A DNA stretch of 6,302 nucleotides from Cocleimonas sp. (GTDB lineage Bacteria > Pseudomonadota > Gammaproteobacteria > Thiotrichales > Thiotrichaceae). The translations under genes and the position numbers were made by a program. This document shows positions 1 through 5,323 of the stretch, one piece after another. The notes under the pieces are model-generated. The model saw only the letters and a list, made by a program, of their open reading frames with translations, was not told the origin of the DNA and did no database searches. The stretch covers positions 1 through 6,302 of the forward strand of contig JAGLDT010000123.1 of the NCBI GenBank assembly GCA_023145485.1, in the 5' to 3' direction. How positions within the stretch are numbered: the stretch's first letter is position 1; each line of letters starts with the position of its first letter.

Positions 1-286
1 TTATTAAATCCTCAGCCCTAAGCTTTCTGCTTAAATTGGTGAGAAAACGCCATGGACATTCCTTAAACCAAGGTGTAACAGCATAATTTATGACCTCCTA
101 TTACTAATTTCATCTTGAAGATAGGCAGTTGATTCGTTATAAAGCGCGAGCTTCGGTGCATGTGAGATTAAGAGTCTTTAGGTATCTTCCAATATTAAAC
201 GGTGAAAATCGCTATTTTTAACGATACTCAGGATAGAAAACCACGATCTTGCTACCATCATTTCATTTAAAAAAAAGGAATTAACA
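1..286. other. Leading non-coding region with no convincing gene
   Basis: No substantial gene is visible on either strand. On the plus strand one frame is open from the left edge to a TAA at 84-86 (about 27 codons) and has no recognisable protein signature. On the minus strand one frame runs off the left edge without a start codon. A short imperfect palindrome, CCTT-aaacc-AAGG, lies at 61-73. I see no convincing sigma-70 promoter pair for the gene at 287, although its promoter must lie here or further left. The stretch 271-286 is A-rich and holds the ribosome binding site AAAGGAA (274-280), 6 bases before the ATG. Confidence 0.5.
31..84 (-). CDS. Doubtful 17-residue small ORF with a strong ribosome binding site
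   Basis: The ATG on the minus strand at 84-82 is preceded by a perfect GGAGGT (plus-strand ACCTCC at 93-98) at 8-base spacing, among the best Shine-Dalgarno matches in the window. The frame closes at a TAA (31-33) after 17 codons and encodes a short hydrophobic and basic peptide beginning MLLHLGLRNV. I do not recognise it. It could be a leader peptide, a small protein, a remnant of a mobile or repeated element, or chance. Only the ribosome binding site argues for it; nothing else in the window depends on it. Confidence 0.15.
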   Translation of the reverse strand: MLLHLGLRNVHGVFSPI

Positions 287-796
287 ATGAATCATAACCT
301 TGCGGTAGAAGAGATTAAACAATTGATATTAAATGCCCCAATAGGGAAATATATTGGTGATCATGGGGCGCAAGTCTTTGCAGAGCATGCTGATAAAGAA
401 ATTACCATTAAACCCAATGAGTATCTGTATCATCATGGTGAGTTGGAAAATCATTTTTATATTATTACCAGTGGAAAACTGTCGTATGTTAAAGAAAATA
501 TAACGAAAGATAAGCCAGCAAGGGTCTTAGAAACCTTAGAGCAAGGCGATTTAATTGCAGAATTGAGTTTTATTGATGATACACCCCACACCACCTCCTG
601 CATGGCATTTAGTGAGGCTACGGTTATCTGTTTTCAAGCAAATGATATTCGCCCTTTAATTATTCAAGAGCCTCGTGTTATGTTTGATTTTATGCGTGCT
701 GTTATTAAGCGTGTTCATCATACCGTCTCTAAAATTTCTAAACAGCAATTAGCATTATCAGACTATGTTTCTACGGCAGGCCGAGGTCAATTATAG
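287..796 (+). CDS. Stand-alone cyclic-nucleotide-binding-domain (CRP-like) protein without DNA-binding domain
   Basis: A 169-residue cytoplasmic protein with no signal peptide or membrane segment. Residues about 25-125 form a cNMP-binding beta-roll: the segment around KPNEYLYHHGELENHFYII (42-60) is the typical first half, and GDLIAELSFIDD (87-98) is the phosphate-binding cassette. The cassette keeps the Glu (E92, matching E72 of E. coli CRP), but the Arg that contacts the cyclic phosphate (R82 in CRP) aligns with T102 in TPHTTSC, so classical cAMP binding is doubtful. Residues 126-152 look like the long C-helix. The protein ends soon after, with no room for the CRP helix-turn-helix, so it is not itself a transcription factor of the CRP type. 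It more likely senses a ligand or mediates a protein interaction. The start is supported by AAAGGAA 6 bases upstream. The next gene is in the same direction 180 bases on; a functional link is unproven. Confidence 0.85.
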   Translation: MNHNLAVEEIKQLILNAPIGKYIGDHGAQVFAEHADKEITIKPNEYLYHHGELENHFYIITSGKLSYVKENITKDKPARVLETLEQGDLIAELSFIDDTPHTTSCMAFSEATVICFQANDIRPLIIQEPRVMFDFMRAVIKRVHHTVSKISKQQLALSDYVSTAGRGQL

Positions 797-874
797 TCTA
801 GGTTCGTTTTTTATACTGAACGACATTAGAAAGGTAGCTAATTGATCTATATAGTTAGAAAAACCACTCTAGCG

Positions 875-880
875 TATAAT
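875..880 (+). promoter_or_regulatory. Possible -10 element for the glutamate-synthase-domain gene
   Basis: A perfect TATAAT lies about 100 bases before the ATG at 977, in a 180-base AT-rich gap (797-976) that otherwise holds no gene. No good -35 hexamer sits at 16-18 bases; the nearest TTGATC (842-847) is 27 bases away, too far. In such AT-rich sequence a chance match is quite possible. If real, the downstream gene can be expressed separately from the cNMP-domain gene. Confidence 0.25.
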
Positions 881-976
881 CTTTATTAAAATAAAAAAAT
901 ACCAAAAAAAATCCGTCTATATTACTGATATGAACGTTCCTAGCAATATCGAAACAAATCAGCAAAAGGAATTTCT

Positions 977-2563
977 ATGCACGTTCGTCATTTATTCTTT
1001 CTTTTTTCGGGTGCTTCTCTTCTCCTTATTTTTACTTTAGGGCTTATCTGGCCCATTGTATTTTGGTTTTTATTGTTGCTCATTCCTATTATTGGCTTGG
1101 GTATTTATGATATTACTCAGCGTCGTCATACTTTATTAAAAAATTACCCTGTCATTGGGCATATGCGTTATGTATTGGAATCCATTCGTCCTGAAATACA
1201 GCAATATTTTGTTGAATCCAACACCAATGGGCAACCGATTAGCCTTGAATTTCGTTCTTTAGTTTATCAACGTGCAAAAGGGGTAAGGGATACCCGTCCT
1301 TTTGGTACGCAGTTTGATGTCTATAAAGAGGGCTATGAGTGGATTACTCACTCCATTGCACCGCATCAAATTGTTGATCATCATCCTCGTATTCTTTTTG
1401 GTGAATATAATTGCGCTAAGCCTTACTCTGCTTCTCCTTTAAATATTTCTGCAATGAGCTTTGGTGCTTTGAGTCAAAATGCCATTATGGCGTTAAATAA
1501 AGGCGCGAAAATAGACAACTTTGCTCATAATACGGGTGAAGGTGGCTTAACACCGTACCACTTAAAATACGGTGGCGATATTATTTGGCAGATTGGTACA
1601 GGATATTTCGGTTGTCGCTCGAAAGACGGATATTTTGATGCAGAGATGTTTGCAGAAAAAGCCACTAACGATGTGGTTAAGATGATTGAGATTAAACTCT
1701 CTCAAGGTGCCAAACCAGGGCATGGCGGTATATTGCCCGCTGCAAAAGTCACCCCTGAAATCGCAAAAATTCGTAATGTGCCCTTAGGTGAAGATGTTAT
1801 TTCCCCTCCTGCTCACTCCGCTTTTTTTAATCCTATTACTCTCTTAGAGTTTGTACAAAAACTACGTGATTTATCAGGTGGAAAGCCCGTGGGTTTTAAG
1901 CTTTGTATTGGTTGTGAAATTGAGTTTTTATCTATCTGTAAAGCAATGCTAGAGACAGGCATCACGCCAGATTTCATTACCATTGATGGCAGTGAAGGTG
2001 GCACAGGTGCTGCCCCCATTGAAATGACAAACTCCGTGGGGATGCCATTGCGAGAAGGTTTAGTGTTAGTTCACAATGCTTTAATGGGGATTGGTGTGCG
2101 GGATCGAGTAAAACTTATCGCCTCTGGTAAAGCTTTATCCGCTTTTCATATTGTACGTTTGTTAGCACTGGGTGCTGATAGCGTTAACGCAGCACGGGCA
2201 ATGATGTTCGCGCTTGGTTGTATTCAGTCCCGTAATTGTAATACAGATCATTGCCCTACGGGTATCGCTACTCAAAATCCAGCCCGTTTTAAGGCATTAG
2301 ATATTGATCATAAAGCGCAACGCGTCGCTAACTATCATAGGACAACCATTGAAAACCTTGTCGAGTTAATTGCGGTTGCAGGAATGGAACACTTAGAACA
2401 AATAAAACCACATCATATTTACCATCGTATCAGTGGACCTAAGATTAAGCATTTTGGTGAGCTTTATTCATTTTTGAATGAAAATGCATTAATTGACGGA
2501 AGTGTATTATCTGAAAAATGGGAAACCAACTGGCAACTAGCCACATCTGATAGCTGGTGTTGA
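977..2563 (+). CDS. Membrane-anchored FMN-binding glutamate synthase-domain protein (GltB/YerD-like)
   Basis: This 528-residue protein has two closely spaced hydrophobic segments at about 6-23 and 26-44, then a soluble part homologous to the FMN-binding synthase domain of glutamate synthase large subunits. Visible family motifs are SAMSFGALSQNA (158-169), NTGEGG (185-190), GAKPGHGG (244-251), PVGFKLCIG (304-312), the glycine-rich IDGSEGGTGAAP (336-347) and IASGK (381-385). C415, C421 and C426 have the C-x5-C-x4-C spacing of the [3Fe-4S] ligands in glutamate synthase. There is no N-terminal Ntn-type glutaminase domain with catalytic Cys at position 2 and no C-terminal GXGXG domain, so it cannot channel ammonia from glutamine by itself. 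Families of this form (YerD-like) are annotated as glutamate synthases, but their substrate and electron donor are not settled. The start has AAAGGA (965-970) at 6-base spacing. It converges on the iron transporter ATPase gene. Confidence 0.9.
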   Translation: MHVRHLFFLFSGASLLLIFTLGLIWPIVFWFLLLLIPIIGLGIYDITQRRHTLLKNYPVIGHMRYVLESIRPEIQQYFVESNTNGQPISLEFRSLVYQRAKGVRDTRPFGTQFDVYKEGYEWITHSIAPHQIVDHHPRILFGEYNCAKPYSASPLNISAMSFGALSQNAIMALNKGAKIDNFAHNTGEGGLTPYHLKYGGDIIWQIGTGYFGCRSKDGYFDAEMFAEKATNDVVKMIEIKLSQGAKPGHGGILPAAKVTPEIAKIRNVPLGEDVISPPAHSAFFNPITLLEFVQKLRDLSGGKPVGFKLCIGCEIEFLSICKAMLETGITPDFITIDGSEGGTGAAPIEMTNSVGMPLREGLVLVHNALMGIGVRDRVKLIASGKALSAFHIVRLLALGADSVNAARAMMFALGCIQSRNCNTDHCPTGIATQNPARFKALDIDHKAQRVANYHRTTIENLVELIAVAGMEHLEQIKPHHIYHRISGPKIKHFGELYSFLNENALIDGSVLSEKWETNWQLATSDSWC

Positions 2564-2584
2564 ATTCAGTTGTACTGATAGCTG
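2547..2584. repeat. Ten-base direct repeat CTGATAGCTG at the convergent gene junction
   Basis: CTGATAGCTG occurs at 2547-2556 and again at 2575-2584, one copy inside the last codons of the glutamate-synthase-domain gene and one just before the stop codon of the convergent ATPase gene. Between them is a small hairpin, TCAGT-tgt-ACTGA (2566-2578), with no clear T-run on either side. The gap between the two stop codons is only 22 bases (2564-2585), so any terminator must overlap coding sequence. The repeat may be a small local duplication; its function is unknown, and the hairpin is too weak for a confident terminator call. Confidence 0.3.
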
Positions 2585-2585
2585 A

Positions 2586-3665
2586 TTATAGATTACTGGA
2601 AAACACCACCAGATGATCAATCTCCAACGTAATCCCTAATTTCTCTCCAATGGCATGATCATGGTGCGAATGTACCAGCGACAATAACTGCGTGCCATCA
2701 TCCAACTCTAAGGTATACAAGTAATTAGCACCCTGAAAATTACGCGCTATAATTTTCGCCTTTCGCGGGCTACAGTCATCATGCAATATATCATCAGGAC
2801 GGACTAAAATTTTCACCGTACAGCCTGCTTTACAACCCTCAGGTACAATACCTTCTAAAGGAGCTAGGCTGGTTTTTATATGTGTTTCATCCACGACTAA
2901 GCCATCAATCAAAACACCTTGACCAATAAAATCAGCCACAAAAGGGCTATTGGGTTGATGGTATAAGTTATAGGCGCTATCCCATTGCAATAATTCTCCG
3001 TCTTTCATAACGGCGATATTATCCGCCATTGCGAAGGCCTCGTTTTGATCATGGGTAACTAAAACAGCAGTAATATTTTCATGTTTTAATATTTGCCTGA
3101 CTTCTTTAGCTAGCTCTTCTCGTAGCTCTACATCCATGCTGGAAAAGGGCTCATCCAGTAATAATAAATTAGGTCTGGGTGCAAGGGCGCGCGCTAGGGC
3201 AATACGTTGTTGTTGTCCGCCCGATAATTCGTGAGGGTAGCGTTTTTCAAAACCTGACAAACCAATCAACGCTAATAATTCTTCAACTCGCTGTTTTTGT
3301 TGTGATCGACTGAGCTGGCGAATACCAAAACAGATATTATCGTTAATATTCAAATGGGGAAATAAGGCAAAATCTTGAAACACCATACCGATATTACGTT
3401 TTTCAGGCGGTAAGGTTGTGCTTGCGTTGGAAATTACCTCTCCATTAACACTAATCACGCCTTTTTTAAGTGCTTCAAAACCTGCAATACTGCGTAAAAC
3501 AGTGGTTTTTCCACAGCCACTAGGCCCAAGTAAACTGGCTATTTCGCCTTTTTTTAACTCCAATGAAAAATCATGCACCACGGTATGATGACCATAGGCA
3601 ATAGCGATATTTTGCAGGGCTAATAACGGCATAATGATGTCCTTAGACTCTTTAGAATAGCTCAT
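2586..3665 (-). CDS. fbpC: Ferric iron ABC transporter, ATP-binding protein (FbpC type)
   Basis: The cytoplasmic ATPase of a ferric-iron importer, 359 residues, about the usual FbpC length of 350. ABC motifs are complete and in order: Walker A GPSGCGKT (47-54), Q-loop Q97, signature LSGGQ (147-151), Walker B LLLLDEP (167-173), D-loop SSMD (175-178) and switch H205. Residues from about 245 to the end form a TOBE-like regulatory domain, typical of FbpC and MalK relatives. The first ATG overlaps the permease stop codon as ATGA and has a perfect GGAGGT at 5-base spacing. A second in-frame ATG at 3632 (M12) has its own AAGGA at 7-base spacing and gives the more conventional N-terminus MPLLALQNIAIAYG, so both starts are credible. 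The iron assignment rests mostly on the neighbouring permease; the ATPase alone could serve another FbpC/PotA-class importer. Confidence 0.9.
   Translation of the reverse strand: MSYSKESKDIIMPLLALQNIAIAYGHHTVVHDFSLELKKGEIASLLGPSGCGKTTVLRSIAGFEALKKGVISVNGEVISNASTTLPPEKRNIGMVFQDFALFPHLNINDNICFGIRQLSRSQQKQRVEELLALIGLSGFEKRYPHELSGGQQQRIALARALAPRPNLLLLDEPFSSMDVELREELAKEVRQILKHENITAVLVTHDQNEAFAMADNIAVMKDGELLQWDSAYNLYHQPNSPFVADFIGQGVLIDGLVVDETHIKTSLAPLEGIVPEGCKAGCTVKILVRPDDILHDDCSPRKAKIIARNFQGANYLYTLELDDGTQLLSLVHSHHDHAIGEKLGITLEIDHLVVFSSNL
3640..3644 (-). promoter_or_regulatory. Internal ribosome binding site supporting the second fbpC start (M12)
   Basis: On the minus strand AAGGA (plus-strand TCCTT) precedes the in-frame ATG at 3632-3630 by 7 bases. 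It would give a 348-residue ATPase beginning MPLLALQNI, as most relatives start. It lies 3' of the hairpin that covers the first ribosome binding site, so initiation here would not be blocked by that structure. Confidence 0.45.
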
Positions 3666-5323
3666 TGTTGACCTCCCGCACGGGAGTGAGAGATGGCTTT
3701 ACTTAATAAAATAATGGGTATTAATCCGACCAGAACAATCATTAATGCAGGAGCACCAGCATCCGCAAGACGCTCATCAGCTGCCATTTCATGCGCACGG
3801 ACTGCCAGTGTATTGAAATTAAAGGGACGTAAAATAAGCGTAGCGGGCAATTCTTTTAAAACATCGACAAAGACTAATAATAATGCAGTTAACACAGTGC
3901 CTTTCATTAAAGGAAAGTGAATTTGTCGTAGCACCTTAAACGGTGATAAGCCTAAAGAACGTCCTGCATCATCCATTGAGGGTTTTATTTTACCTAAACC
4001 TGCATCAATCGCTTGAATTGAAACCGATAGAAAGCGCACAGTATAAGCAAACACTAAGGCAACTAAAGTGCCTGATAATAATAAGCCTGTGGAAAAATCA
4101 AAGTTTGCTCTCATCCAACTATCAATACTATTATCCAGCCATGCAAAAGGCATTAAAACACCCACTGCAATCACTGTACCAGGTACGGCATAACCTAAAG
4201 AAGCCACTCGCACGCTGGTGTCAATTAAGGGGGATTTAAATAAACGTTTGCTATAACTGAGCATTAAAGCAATCACAACAGCAATCAAAGCGGCAATTGC
4301 TGCCAATAATAAACTATTACCAATTAAGACAAAAAAGGCACTGTCGATATTTTCTTCAGCTGTGGTGAATGTCCAAATAGAAAGTTGTGTTGCAGGAAGA
4401 ATAAAACCAAATAACACAGGCAATAAACACGCTAACCATGCCCAAAAAGCAGCCCAACCATACAGTTGAAAGCGCTTGATGGTAGAATATTTATTACTGG
4501 TATGATGAAATTTAGCCCGACGACGTGACCAACGTTCTAACACGATCAGTAAAAACACAAAACTAAGTAACATTGCTGATAACTGTGCTGCTGTACCACT
4601 ATCCCCCATGCCAAACCATGTGCGAAAAATACCCGTAGTAAAGGTATTCACACCAAAATATTGTACTGTGCCGTAATCAGCGAGTGTTTCCATTAATGCT
4701 AATGATAAACCCGTGATAATAGCGGGTCGTGCCAGTGGCAAGGCAATCCGAAAAAAGCTTTTTAAAGGACTATTCCCTAAGGTACGACTAACTTCCAACA
4801 CGCATAATGACTGCTCTAAAAAAGCCGCCCGCGCCATCATATAAACATAGGGATACAGCACCAGTGATAGCATTAAAATAGCACCACCCATTGAGCGAAT
4901 TTCAGGAAACCAATAATCACCGTATTGCCAGCCAAACCAATCACGGAGTTGTGATTGAATAGGCCCTGCGAAGTCAAATAAGCCCGTATAAGTATAGGCA
5001 ATAATATAAGCAGGAATAGCAAGTGGTAGTAATAAAGTCCATGAAAATAAGCGTCGCAAAGGAAACTCACACATACTCGTCAGCCATGCGGTAATAATCC
5101 CCATACTTAATACACCAACACTGACTCCAAGCATTAGAATCAGTGAATTGCTAATGTATTCGGTGAGCAAATTATCCAATAAATGCTGCCAGTTATCATT
5201 GGTCGCTTGGAATACAAAACTACCCACCACCATCACTGGCAATGCCATGAATAAAGCAATCACCACTGCCAGAAAACCCCAACGATTCAGTTTTGGCATA
5301 TTACTTTTCCAGAAGGTGTTCAT
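3662..5323 (-). CDS. fbpB: Ferric iron ABC transporter permease, fused two-domain form (FbpB type)
   Basis: An inner-membrane permease of 553 residues, the usual size for FbpB/HitB/SfuB proteins, in which two permease domains are fused in one chain. I count about 12 membrane segments (roughly 16-38, 60-83, 94-115, 146-165, 200-215, 246-264, 288-312, 329-357, 371-395, 412-435, 475-493 and 523-541). Each half has an EAA-type ATPase-docking loop: EVSRTLGNSPLKSFF (177-191) and DDAGRSLGLSPFKVLRQ (451-467). It would move ferric iron, delivered by a periplasmic binding protein not in this window, using the ATPase encoded next. The ATG at 5323 overlaps the upstream peroxidase gene by 23 bases and has a weak ribosome binding site. 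M9 at 5299 has GGAAAAG upstream and starts one base after the peroxidase stop codon, so it may be the real start. The downstream ATPase gene overlaps its stop as ATGA. Confidence 0.92.
   Translation of the reverse strand: MNTFWKSNMPKLNRWGFLAVVIALFMALPVMVVGSFVFQATNDNWQHLLDNLLTEYISNSLILMLGVSVGVLSMGIITAWLTSMCEFPLRRLFSWTLLLPLAIPAYIIAYTYTGLFDFAGPIQSQLRDWFGWQYGDYWFPEIRSMGGAILMLSLVLYPYVYMMARAAFLEQSLCVLEVSRTLGNSPLKSFFRIALPLARPAIITGLSLALMETLADYGTVQYFGVNTFTTGIFRTWFGMGDSGTAAQLSAMLLSFVFLLIVLERWSRRRAKFHHTSNKYSTIKRFQLYGWAAFWAWLACLLPVLFGFILPATQLSIWTFTTAEENIDSAFFVLIGNSLLLAAIAALIAVVIALMLSYSKRLFKSPLIDTSVRVASLGYAVPGTVIAVGVLMPFAWLDNSIDSWMRANFDFSTGLLLSGTLVALVFAYTVRFLSVSIQAIDAGLGKIKPSMDDAGRSLGLSPFKVLRQIHFPLMKGTVLTALLLVFVDVLKELPATLILRPFNFNTLAVRAHEMAADERLADAGAPALMIVLVGLIPIILLSKAISHSRAGGQQ
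3671..3686 (-). promoter_or_regulatory. Hairpin covering the fbpC Shine-Dalgarno sequence
   Basis: The plus strand reads CTCCCG-CA-CGGGAG at 3673-3686, a 6-base inverted repeat around 2 bases. In the minus-strand mRNA the 3' arm contributes GGAG of the GGAGGT site (3671-3676) that serves the ATG at 3665. A realistic fold is a 5-base-pair CUCCC/GGGAG stem with a GUGC loop. It lies in the last codons of the permease, so a ribosome finishing the permease would open it and expose the site. This suggests translational coupling; the sequence shows the repeat, the mechanism is inference. Confidence 0.45.

Noticed and set aside
120..165. TTGATT (129-134) with a TATAA-like box as a promoter for the cNMP-domain gene
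   Set aside because: The two elements are only about 3 bases apart, not the 16-18 needed.
797..835. Possible terminator after the cNMP-domain gene (TCGTT...AACGA around 807-826)
   Set aside because: The stem is short and A/T-rich, the T-run is in the loop instead of after the stem, and alternative pairings compete.
1813..2019. Minus-strand 68-codon open frame inside the glutamate-synthase-domain gene
   Set aside because: It is antisense to conserved FMN-domain motifs, and its composition is what the complementary strand of that gene would give; no independent evidence.
2566..2578. Hairpin TCAGT-tgt-ACTGA as a bidirectional terminator between the convergent genes
   Set aside because: Only five base pairs with a three-base loop and no T-run on either side; too weak to call.
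3693..4239. Two plus-strand open frames (75 and 98 codons) opposite the permease gene
   Set aside because: Both lie antisense to conserved permease segments including an EAA loop, with no recognisable domains.
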